DNA of 64,000 bases from an uncultured Prevotella sp. (GTDB lineage: Bacteria; Bacteroidota; Bacteroidia; Bacteroidales; Bacteroidaceae), in contig CAMHLV010000005.1 of the NCBI GenBank assembly GCA_946186115.1, forward strand, positions 1 through 64,000, given 5' to 3'. The position numbers and the translations under genes were made by a program. The notes beneath the pieces are model-generated. The model was given only the letters and a program-made list of their open reading frames with translations, searched no databases and was not told where the DNA came from. This document shows, one piece after another, positions 26,103 to 34,360 of the stretch; the stretch's first letter is position 1, and each line of letters starts with the position of its first letter.

Positions 26103-27841
26103 TAGGCCTGATCATGTACGCCTTTTACGGCACGTCCGCTGGGGTCATTCATGTTTTTGAAAGCCTCATCCCACTCCAAAGCTATTGCCGTAGAGCAGGC
26201 CACGCTAGCCTCAGAGGGTACACTGCGGGCAGCACTCTCGCTGGGGAAGTGTTCGGCAAAGATAGAGCGGTAATAATACTCCTCCTTGTTCTTCGGGGGA
26301 TTGATGGGGAATCGCTCTGCGGCATGTGCCATCTGCTCGTCACTGACAGCTTCTGCCGTAATCTGCTTGAGGGTGTCAATCCACGAATACCCCACTCCAT
26401 CGCTGAACTGTTCCTTCTGTCGCCACGCTACTTCTTCGGGCAACATGTCGGCAAAGGCTTCACGCACTATACGTTTTTCAATGGCCATCGAAGCACCCTG
26501 TGGGGCAACCATTTTGGCTTTTGGGTTGGTTCGCATGGCGACATCAAGGAATTCCTTGTCGAGGAAAGGCACGCGCCCCTCTACACCCCATGCAGAAAGA
26601 CTCTTGTTGGCACGCAGGCAGTCGTAGAGGTGGAGTTTAGAGAGCTTACGAACGGTCTCTTCGTGGAAAGCCTTTGCCGACGGTGCTTTATGGAAATACA
26701 GGTATCCACCGAAAATCTCGTCGGCACCCTCGCCAGAGAGCACCATTTTTATTCCCATCGACTTGATGACTCTCGCCAGCAGATACATGGGCGTTGACGC
26801 ACGTACAGTGGTGACGTCGTAAGTCTCGATAAAGTAGATGACATCGCGGATGGCGTCGAGTCCCTCCTGGATGGTATAGTTGATTTCGTGATGTACTGTT
26901 CCGATGTAGTCGGCCACTAATTTTGCCTTGGCCAGATCAGGCGCTCCCTTGAGTCCTACTGCAAAGGAGTGCAGGCGAGGCCAGTATGCACGTGACTGAG
27001 AATTATCCTCAATACGATGTTCAGAGTACTTCTCGGCAATAGCAGAGATAACAGAAGAGTCTAACCCACCCGACAGGAGTACGCCGTACGGCACGTCAGA
27101 CATGAGTTGGCGCTTGACGGCAGCTTGCAGTGCATCGCGTATGGCACCTACGCTGGCTTCATTGTCCTTCACGGCGTCATAGTCGAACCAGTCACGGTGA
27201 TAGTACCTTATAAAATTGAAAGGTTTAAGAGTTGAAGAATTGAAGTTTTTTTCTCCTTCTTCAATTTTTACATTTTTCAATTCTTCAATTTTTCCATAAA
27301 CGTAGTGTCCCGGCAAGAAGGGCGTGTAATGTTCGCACTGGCCCTCAAGGGCTTTCAGTTCGCTGGCCACATAGATGGTGCCATCGCTGTCGTAGCCGAT
27401 ATAGAGAGGTATCACGCCGATGGGGTCGCGGGCTATCAGGAATTCGTCATGTTCCACATCGTAGAGTGCAAAGGCGAAGATACCATTGAGGTCTTCAAGG
27501 AAGTTGATGCCCTTTTCGCGATATAGGGCAAGAATGACCTCACAGTCACTGCCTGTTTGAAACTCGTATTTCCCTGCATACTGCCTGCGGATATCCTGAT
27601 GGTTATAAATCTCACCATTGACGGCCAGCACGACCTTTTTATCTGGTGAATACAGAGGCTGTCCGCCCGACTCTGGATCTACGATACTTAGTCGTTCATG
27701 TGCCAAGATAGCCGAACCGCCACAATATATACCACTCCAGTCTGGTCCGCGATGACGGATTTTCTGGCTCATACGCAATGCCTTCTGACGCAGTTCCTGC
27801 GTCTGCTCTTTGACGTTAAATATTGATACTATTCCACACAT
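26099..27841 (-). CDS. asnB: Asparagine synthase (glutamine-hydrolysing), class II amidotransferase
   Basis: MCGIVSIFN N-terminal Cys nucleophile, SGGLDSSVISAIA PP-loop, C-terminal SVACSTAIALEWDEAF. ATG at 27841 chosen over the track start. Confidence 0.93.
   Translation of the reverse strand: MCGIVSIFNVKEQTQELRQKALRMSQKIRHRGPDWSGIYCGGSAILAHERLSIVDPESGGQPLYSPDKKVVLAVNGEIYNHQDIRRQYAGKYEFQTGSDCEVILALYREKGINFLEDLNGIFAFALYDVEHDEFLIARDPIGVIPLYIGYDSDGTIYVASELKALEGQCEHYTPFLPGHYVYGKIEELKNVKIEEGEKNFNSSTLKPFNFIRYYHRDWFDYDAVKDNEASVGAIRDALQAAVKRQLMSDVPYGVLLSGGLDSSVISAIAEKYSEHRIEDNSQSRAYWPRLHSFAVGLKGAPDLAKAKLVADYIGTVHHEINYTIQEGLDAIRDVIYFIETYDVTTVRASTPMYLLARVIKSMGIKMVLSGEGADEIFGGYLYFHKAPSAKAFHEETVRKLSKLHLYDCLRANKSLSAWGVEGRVPFLDKEFLDVAMRTNPKAKMVAPQGASMAIEKRIVREAFADMLPEEVAWRQKEQFSDGVGYSWIDTLKQITAEAVSDEQMAHAAERFPINPPKNKEEYYYRSIFAEHFPSESAARSVPSEASVACSTAIALEWDEAFKNMNDPSGRAVKGVHDQAY
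27210..27297. repeat. TTGAAGAATTGAAAA-type repeat inserted in frame in asnB
   Basis: aaaattgaaaggtttaagagttgaagaattgaag...cttcaatttttacatttttcaattcttcaattttt encodes KIEELKNVKIEEGEKNFNSSTLKPFNF and resembles the intergenic A/T repeats of the window. Confidence 0.7.
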
Positions 27842-27881
27842 AGTTGTTATTTTTTTAGTTTTGAGTTCTGAAGTTTTGAAG

Positions 27882-29693
27882 TTATAGAGTTTTGGAGTTA
27901 TCCACATAGTTGACGAATGCCTGGTTGACCATGCGTATGCCGCCAGGCGTGGGGTATCGTCCGGTGAAATACCAGTCGCCAGGGTGTTGCGGACAGGCCT
28001 GATGCAATCCCTCGATGCTTTGGAACACCAGTTCGATGGGTGCTTCCATACCCTCAGGACGCAGCATCTCTACTATCTTGCGGTTTATCTCATCCACAGT
28101 AAATGGTGCATAGATGCGTCTGACGTGGTTTTCGGCATTAGGAGTGTTCTTACATGCCTGATACACGTCGTCTATCAGCTGTTGCATTCCCCGTTGGCCG
28201 ATTAGTGCTATTGCTGCACGGAAGGCGCAAAGTTCCTCCAGCCGAGACATGTCGATGCCATAATAGTCGGGATATCTGATTTGCGGTGAACTGCTAACCA
28301 TTACTATCTTCTTTGGATGCAGCCGGTCGAGAATCTTGAAAATACTCTCTCGCAGCGTGGTGCCACGTACTATAGAATCGTCGATGATGACCAAATTGTC
28401 CTCATAAGGTCTCAGACTGCCATAGCTGATGTCATAAACGTGAGCTGCAAGGTCATTGCGCTCGGTTCCCTCGGTGATGAAGGTACGCAGTTTGATGTCT
28501 TTCCATACTACTTTCTCAATGCGCACTTCGCCATGCAGTTTCCTGAAGCCATCGGTCATACCGTAGAAGGCCACCTCGGCAGTGTTTGGGATATACGAGA
28601 AAACCGTAGAGCGTACCGACTGGCGGATATCGTCAGCATCTCCGCAGATAGCTTGCAGTATAGGTTGTGTGAGCTGTTCGCCCAACCGTTTGCGCTCCTG
28701 ATATATGTCGCGGTCGGAGCCTCGGCTGAAATATATGCGTTCAAAGGAACAGCGGTAGTTGCCCTGTGGTTGCAGAATCTGCTCCAGACATACCTTACCG
28801 CTCCTGTGAACCATAAGAGCCTGTCCGGGTTGCAGCTCACGTATGTCGTCAGCCGACAGGTCGAAGGTTGTCTGAATGACTGGACGTTCGGATGCCAGCA
28901 CAAGCACCTCGTCGTCTTGATAATAGAATGCCGGGCGGATGCCCCATGGGTCGCGCACGGCAAACATCTCGCCGCTGCCCGTCAGTCCACACATTACATA
29001 TCCGCCGTCGAAATGTGGCATTGTAGTCTTCAGCACATTGGCCATCGACACGTGGTCGTCAATGTACCGAGTGATATCAGTACCCTCCAAATGTTTTTCC
29101 CTGGCTTCTGCATAGAGCCGTTCCACTTCGCGGTCCAGTCGGTGTCCCATGAGTTCCAGTGTGATGTAGGAGTCGCCATAGATGCGTGGCGACTGTCCCT
29201 GCGAGGTCAACAGGTGAAATACCTCGTCAATGTTAGTCATGTTGAAATTGCCGCAGAGACAGAGGTTCTTGGCTCGCCAGTTGTTACGGCGCAGAAAAGG
29301 GTGTACGTACTGCAATCCGCTCTTCCCAGTAGTAGAATAGCGCAAATGCCCCATCAGCAGTTGAGAATTGAAAAATTGAAGAGATGAAGAATTGATGTTT
29401 CCTGCTCCATCTTCAATAATTCCATCTTCCAATTCTTTGATTTTCCTAAAAATCTCGGTAATGGCATCTTTTCCTTGTGCACGCTCTCGGAACATATATT
29501 CCGTTCCGGCTGGCGCATCCATGTTGACACAAGCCACACCCGCTCCCTCCTGACCACGGTTGTGCTGCTTCTCCATCATCAGATAGAGCTTGTTAAGAGC
29601 ATAGCGCCATGTACCGTATTTCTGTTCGTAGTATGACAGCGGCCTCAATAGGCGAATCATTGCCACACCACATTCATGTTTTAACGCTTCCAT
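27882..29693 (-). CDS. purF: Amidophosphoribosyltransferase
   Basis: HECGVAMIRLL propeptide plus Cys, MGHLRYSTTGKSG, VIIDDSIVRGTT PRPP-binding motif. Confidence 0.92.
   Translation of the reverse strand: MEALKHECGVAMIRLLRPLSYYEQKYGTWRYALNKLYLMMEKQHNRGQEGAGVACVNMDAPAGTEYMFRERAQGKDAITEIFRKIKELEDGIIEDGAGNINSSSLQFFNSQLLMGHLRYSTTGKSGLQYVHPFLRRNNWRAKNLCLCGNFNMTNIDEVFHLLTSQGQSPRIYGDSYITLELMGHRLDREVERLYAEAREKHLEGTDITRYIDDHVSMANVLKTTMPHFDGGYVMCGLTGSGEMFAVRDPWGIRPAFYYQDDEVLVLASERPVIQTTFDLSADDIRELQPGQALMVHRSGKVCLEQILQPQGNYRCSFERIYFSRGSDRDIYQERKRLGEQLTQPILQAICGDADDIRQSVRSTVFSYIPNTAEVAFYGMTDGFRKLHGEVRIEKVVWKDIKLRTFITEGTERNDLAAHVYDISYGSLRPYEDNLVIIDDSIVRGTTLRESIFKILDRLHPKKIVMVSSSPQIRYPDYYGIDMSRLEELCAFRAAIALIGQRGMQQLIDDVYQACKNTPNAENHVRRIYAPFTVDEINRKIVEMLRPEGMEAPIELVFQSIEGLHQACPQHPGDWYFTGRYPTPGGIRMVNQAFVNYVDNSKTL
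29361..29445. repeat. TTGAAAAATTGAAGA-type repeat with inverted arms inserted in frame in purF
   Basis: ttgagaattgaaaaattgaagagatgaagaattga...tcttcaataattccatcttccaattc encodes KELEDGIIEDGAGNINSSSLQFFNSQL. Confidence 0.65.
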
Positions 29694-29721
29694 TCTAATC
29701 TTCTATTTTAATAATCTTCTT

Positions 29722-31320
29722 TTATTTCCCGATGCACGCCCTGATGAAGTCCATGAACAGGGGATGCGGGTGCAGCACCGTGGACGAATACTCGGGGTGG
29801 AACTGCGTACCGATATACCAGCGCTTATCGGGTATTTCGACAATCTCAACAAGGCTGGCGGCAGGATTTATGCCGACACACTTCATGCCACCTTTCTCGA
29901 ATTCCTCCAGATACTCGTTGTTGAACTCATAGCGATGGCGGTGGCGCTCACGGATAAGCGTTTTCCCACCATAGGCCTCTGCCGTTCTACTACCCTTTAC
30001 CAGTTTGCAGTCATAGGCTCCCAAGCGCATTGTTCCTCCCTTCTGAGTAACACTCTTCTGTTCTTCCATAAGATCAATGACGAACGTGGAATGGTCTCCT
30101 TCGGCCAGTTCCCTACTTGTAGCATCCTTGTATCCCAGCACGTTGCGGGCAAACTCGATAACCATCATTTGCATGCCCAAACAGATGCCGAAAGTAGGTA
30201 TGTCGTTTTCGCGAGTAAACTCTGCAGCCAGGATCTTGCCCTCGATGCCGCGCTGACCGAAACCAGGACAAATCACTACGCCCGCCATGCCCTGCAGCTG
30301 ACTGGCAATGTTTTCACGTGTGAGGAACTCGCTGTTGATGAAGTGCGTCTTCACCTTACGGTTGTTATAGGTTCCTGCATGGGCAAGACTCTCGAGTATG
30401 CTCTTATATGCGTCCTGCAAGTCGTACTTGCCGACAAGAGCGATATCTATCACCTCGGTAGCCCGTTTGCGGCGCTCCAGGAAATCATGCCACGGCCCCA
30501 ACTCTGGCGTGGTGCCGGGGTCGATGCCCATAGTTTTCAGTATTATGGCATCCAAGCCCTGCCGCTGCATGTTGACAGGAACCTCATAGATGCTGGGCAG
30601 ATCCTGACTCTGTATGACGGCATCGACATTGACGTTGCAGAAGTGGGCCACCTTTTTGCGCAAGTCATAGCTCAGGTCGTGCTCAGTACGCAATACGAGC
30701 ACCTCTGGCTGAATACCCAACCCCTGCAACTGCTTGACACTGGTCTGTGTAGGCTTGGTCTTCAACTCGCCTGCAGCGGCCAGATATGGAACATAGGTAA
30801 GATGTACGTTCAGCGCGCACTGTGGCCCCAGTTCCCAGCGCAGCTGTCGGATAGCTTCAAGGAAGGGCTGGCTCTCAATGTCGCCAATGGTTCCGCCGAT
30901 TTCTGTGATAACAAAGTCAAAAGCATCCCCAAGTCTCAGCATCCTCCTTTTGATCTCATCCGTGATATGCGGCACTACCTGAATGGTTTTCCCGAGATAG
31001 TCGCCGCGTCGCTCGCGCTCGATGACGGAGAGGTAGATGCGTCCCGTCGTCACGCTGTTGTCGCGGGTGGTCTCAATGCCTGTAAACCGCTCATAGTGTC
31101 CCAGGTCGAGGTCGGTCTCCATGCCATCGGCAGTGACGTAGCATTCACCATGCTCATAGGGGTTTAATGTCCCCGGGTCGATATTGATATAAGGGTCGAA
31201 CTTCTGGATGGTAATGCGATAGCCCCGCGCCTGCAACAACTTGCCGAGCGAGGCTGATATTATACCTTTTCCAAGTGACGAGGCAACGCCTCCTGTAATA
31301 AAAATGTATTTTGTTTCCAT
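29722..31320 (-). CDS. pyrG: CTP synthase
   Basis: METKYIFITGGVASSLGKGI; GICLGMQ glutaminase motif. ATG at 31320. Confidence 0.96.
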   Translation of the reverse strand: METKYIFITGGVASSLGKGIISASLGKLLQARGYRITIQKFDPYINIDPGTLNPYEHGECYVTADGMETDLDLGHYERFTGIETTRDNSVTTGRIYLSVIERERRGDYLGKTIQVVPHITDEIKRRMLRLGDAFDFVITEIGGTIGDIESQPFLEAIRQLRWELGPQCALNVHLTYVPYLAAAGELKTKPTQTSVKQLQGLGIQPEVLVLRTEHDLSYDLRKKVAHFCNVNVDAVIQSQDLPSIYEVPVNMQRQGLDAIILKTMGIDPGTTPELGPWHDFLERRKRATEVIDIALVGKYDLQDAYKSILESLAHAGTYNNRKVKTHFINSEFLTRENIASQLQGMAGVVICPGFGQRGIEGKILAAEFTRENDIPTFGICLGMQMMVIEFARNVLGYKDATSRELAEGDHSTFVIDLMEEQKSVTQKGGTMRLGAYDCKLVKGSRTAEAYGGKTLIRERHRHRYEFNNEYLEEFEKGGMKCVGINPAASLVEIVEIPDKRWYIGTQFHPEYSSTVLHPHPLFMDFIRACIGK

Positions 31321-31392
31321 ACTACGTAAGAATAAACGCAAAAAACCTCCCCCCTGCCACAAGGCAGAAGAGAGGGGTGTACCTGGGGAAGA

Positions 31393-32106
31393 TTAAGGTT
31401 GCAGCGTAAAACCGAAAACCAGGTATGCTTTTTGTGAACAGGGGTTTGCCACCACCTGTCCGAAGACGGGTATTGAGAAAGAATCGGTCACCTTGATGTC
31501 TTTCGTCGCCTTCAATGCCAGGTTGGTAACAGCAAATCCTGTTGTACCATACGATGTGGTGGCGAACGGGACGGCACCTGCCGTGGCAGTCCACTCGGCC
31601 CCGCCTAAGCGGAATGGGACATTGGCCTCCAGATAGCTGCTATAGGCGCGGTCGCCGTCCTTGTTAGCACCGTCGTTGCCGGCAATATTGGTGTACCATT
31701 GCAAACTAGCAACCCCGAAGTCGTAGCCGATGTTTGCCTCGAAGAGGTGATTGGTTCCGTGAGCATCATATTTAAAATAGCGGCTTTCAGGATCAAGTCC
31801 TGCGTTAAACCAGTAGTCGGTGATATCGATATTGAATCCACCGACAGTATAAGCCAGCGTGAGGTCAAACTCCTTGGTATCGGCAGGTTCTGTCAGACCT
31901 ACAGAACCCCATGCCGTCAGGCTAAGCCCCTTATAGCTTACACCAAGAGTAGGCTGCAGGGAGACATTGCCCAGATCCTGACCACGCCAGATATACTGAT
32001 TCACTACATCAGCCGCAATAGTGGTTTCTACTTCCTCCTGAGCCTCTGCGGCTGCTGCTACTGTGAGCAACAAGCCTGCGAGGAACAATCCTTTTACCTT
32101 TTTCAT
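31393..32106 (-). CDS. Outer-membrane beta-barrel protein next to amt
   Basis: Signal peptide; VNQYIWRGQDLGNVSLQPTLGVSYKGLSLTAWGSVGLT barrel-like protein ending FGFTLQP. Confidence 0.75.
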   Translation of the reverse strand: MKKVKGLFLAGLLLTVAAAAEAQEEVETTIAADVVNQYIWRGQDLGNVSLQPTLGVSYKGLSLTAWGSVGLTEPADTKEFDLTLAYTVGGFNIDITDYWFNAGLDPESRYFKYDAHGTNHLFEANIGYDFGVASLQWYTNIAGNDGANKDGDRAYSSYLEANVPFRLGGAEWTATAGAVPFATTSYGTTGFAVTNLALKATKDIKVTDSFSIPVFGQVVANPCSQKAYLVFGFTLQP

Positions 32107-32164
32107 AATACTATACTTTCTTTCTGTTAATAATATGATTAGAATATATATCTTCATTCCCTAT

Positions 32165-33418
32165 TTAGTTATAGCAGCTCTCTCCATGCTCATAGATATC
32201 GAGACCTTCTTCCTCTATGCGGGCATCCACACGGAGTCCATGCAGCTTCTTGATGCCGAAGAACAGCACCACACCGCAGGCTGCTGCCCAAAGGTCGATA
32301 CACAGCACTCCAAAGCACTCGGCACCGAAGAATCCCCAACCATGACCGTACAGTGCACCATTGCTCGTTGACAGCAGACCGGTCATCAGAGTACCCAGGA
32401 TACCACACACGCCATGAACAGAAGAAGCACCAACGGGATCGTCAATATGCAAAACGTGGTCTATGAACTCAATAGAGAAGACAAGCACCAATCCGCAAGC
32501 CAGTCCAATAATTACTGCACCCATGGGAGACACGAGGTCGCAACCAGCCGTGATACCTACCAATCCTGCCAGCACACCATTCAGTGTCAGCGACAGCGAC
32601 GGTTTGCCATACTTAAACCATGTAGTGAACATCGTTGCCACACCACCAGCTACAGCAGCCAGGTTTGTAGTAAGGAACACATGCGAGATAGCCACACGGT
32701 TCACCTCGCCAGAGGCTGCCAACTGAGAACCAGGGTTAAATCCGAACCATCCAAGCCACAGGATAAACACACCCAGCGAGGCCAAAGTCAGGTTATGACC
32801 GGGGATAGCACGACTCTTACCGTCAGTACCATACTTGCCGATACGCGGACCAAGAGCAATGGCACCGATAAGAGCAAGCACACCACCCACACTATGCACT
32901 ATGGCAGAACCGGCAAAATCGTGGAACACGTCGCCAAACGCCGTCATCATAAATGAGTCTTCAGCATCGTTGCAAAGCCATCCGCCGCCCCAGGTCCAGT
33001 GACCCTCTACAGGGTAAATAATCAGCGAGATGAAAGCCGAATATATCAAGTACATAGAGAATTTCGTGCGCTCAGCCATGGCACCACTTACGATAGTGGC
33101 TGCAGTGGCACAGAATACAGTCTCAAAAATCAGGAATCCCTCTACCGGCAGGTCGCCCTTGTAGAAGCTCAGGTCGCCCCAGTTGGGAGCACCGATAAAG
33201 CCTGCGCCGTCACTTCCAAACATAAAGCCGAAGCCCAGGAAGAAAAACAGCAGCGAGCCGAACATGAAGTCAACAAAATTCTTCATCAGGATGTTTGCCG
33301 TGTTCTTAGAGCGTGTAAAACCCGCCTCACACAGTGCAAAACCAGGCTGCATCCAGAAAACCAACATCGCAGCCAACAACATCCATACGGTATCTAGCGA
33401 TAATGCAATTTCGTTCAT
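32165..33418 (-). CDS. amt: Ammonium transporter
   Basis: ALCEAGFTRSKNTANILMKNF and DDPVGASSVHGVCGILGTL Amt signatures. Confidence 0.94.
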   Translation of the reverse strand: MNEIALSLDTVWMLLAAMLVFWMQPGFALCEAGFTRSKNTANILMKNFVDFMFGSLLFFFLGFGFMFGSDGAGFIGAPNWGDLSFYKGDLPVEGFLIFETVFCATAATIVSGAMAERTKFSMYLIYSAFISLIIYPVEGHWTWGGGWLCNDAEDSFMMTAFGDVFHDFAGSAIVHSVGGVLALIGAIALGPRIGKYGTDGKSRAIPGHNLTLASLGVFILWLGWFGFNPGSQLAASGEVNRVAISHVFLTTNLAAVAGGVATMFTTWFKYGKPSLSLTLNGVLAGLVGITAGCDLVSPMGAVIIGLACGLVLVFSIEFIDHVLHIDDPVGASSVHGVCGILGTLMTGLLSTSNGALYGHGWGFFGAECFGVLCIDLWAAACGVVLFFGIKKLHGLRVDARIEEEGLDIYEHGESCYN

Positions 33419-33467
33419 AATCTTAAATTTTTGTGTTTGTGTTGTTTTGTTATCCTAAATCTCTTTC

Positions 33468-33815
33468 TTACTTCTTGTCTCTAAGCACTGTGTCACCATG
33501 TTCTCCGGTACGGATAGACCAGGTGTCTATCATATCACTGACGAAAATACGTCCGTCGCCGATCTCACCAGTGTGAGCCACGCGCAAGATAACGTTTATG
33601 GTGGGCTCAACAAACTGCTCACGGCACACGATGGTTACAGCCACGCGCTCTATCACGTCAGTAGAATACTGAACACCGCGATAGATGCGCTCCTCGCGAC
33701 TCTGGCCGATACCATGCACATTGTGGTATTCGAACCAGTCGATGTCAGACTGCAACAATGCTTCCTTCACATCCTCGAACTTTGTCTTACGGATGATTGC
33801 CTCAATCTTTTTCAT
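33468..33815 (-). CDS. glnK: PII family nitrogen regulatory protein
   Basis: MKKIEAIIRKTKFEDVKEAL...GDGRIFVSDMIDTWSIRTGEHGD. Confidence 0.9.
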   Translation of the reverse strand: MKKIEAIIRKTKFEDVKEALLQSDIDWFEYHNVHGIGQSREERIYRGVQYSTDVIERVAVTIVCREQFVEPTINVILRVAHTGEIGDGRIFVSDMIDTWSIRTGEHGDTVLRDKK

Positions 33816-33933
33816 ACCTTAAATCCTTTCTTTTTCTGTTAATACCTTATTATATATAAATGTCTCGTATATTACTTTTTCTCTGGTTTGAGAATTAGAG
33901 TGTTATTACGCTGCACATCTACTAATGCACTGG

Positions 33934-33964
33934 CAAAGGTACGACGATTTGCAAATAAATCAAA
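33934..33964 (-). promoter_or_regulatory. glnK-amt operon promoter (TTTG-N19-TACCTTTG on the minus strand)
   Basis: CAAAGGTA at 33934-33941 and CAAA at 33961-33964, read on the minus strand. Confidence 0.6.
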
Positions 33965-34003
33965 GGTTTTTCTTTCTATTTGAAACCAAAAAATGTTGTA
34001 TTC

Positions 34004-34016
34004 TGACGTTTTGTAA
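34004..34016 (-). promoter_or_regulatory. Putative N-regulon operator TTACAAAACGTCA
   Basis: Minus-strand TTACAAAACGTCA; its first T is 75 nt from the first base of the glnK -7 box. Matches sites at 34240 and 62423. Confidence 0.55.
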
Positions 34017-34239
34017 AGCTTTTCTATGTTTCTGCTTTCATTTTGTTGTCATTTTGCAAATAAATAGTGCCATTTCGTTACAAACTGCCATTTTGCAGAA
34101 AAATATCAGCGACGACAAAATAGTTGCCATTATTTCATTGAGAGGATTCTCCATTAGGCGCCCGAATGACAAAGTGTAAAGTCGACAAGGTTTCTAAAAA
34201 GGAAACAGTTTCACTTTGCATAAAATACGGGCCGTTTGA

Positions 34240-34252
34240 TTACAAAGTGTCA
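34240..34252 (+). promoter_or_regulatory. Putative N-regulon operator TTACAAAGTGTCA
   Basis: 73 nt before the gltB -7 box (TAATTTTG at 34313). Confidence 0.55.
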
Positions 34253-34288
34253 AAATAGGCGTTTTTGAAGATGAAAAGTAAGCATAAA

Positions 34289-34320
34289 TTTGGTCGTTTG
34301 AACATTTTGTCTTAATTTTG
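34289..34320 (+). promoter_or_regulatory. gltB promoter (TTTG-N20-TAATTTTG)
   Basis: TTTG 34289-34292 and TAATTTTG 34313-34320, upstream of ATG 34361. Confidence 0.65.
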
Positions 34321-34360
34321 CAGCCAAATTGAACAAAAAGAAAGAAAAAGTAAGGATAAT

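Noticed and set aside
28317-29387. 356-aa plus-strand ORF
   Set aside because: Antisense to purF.
29764-31167. 467-aa plus-strand ORF
   Set aside because: Antisense to clear pyrG (CTP synthase).
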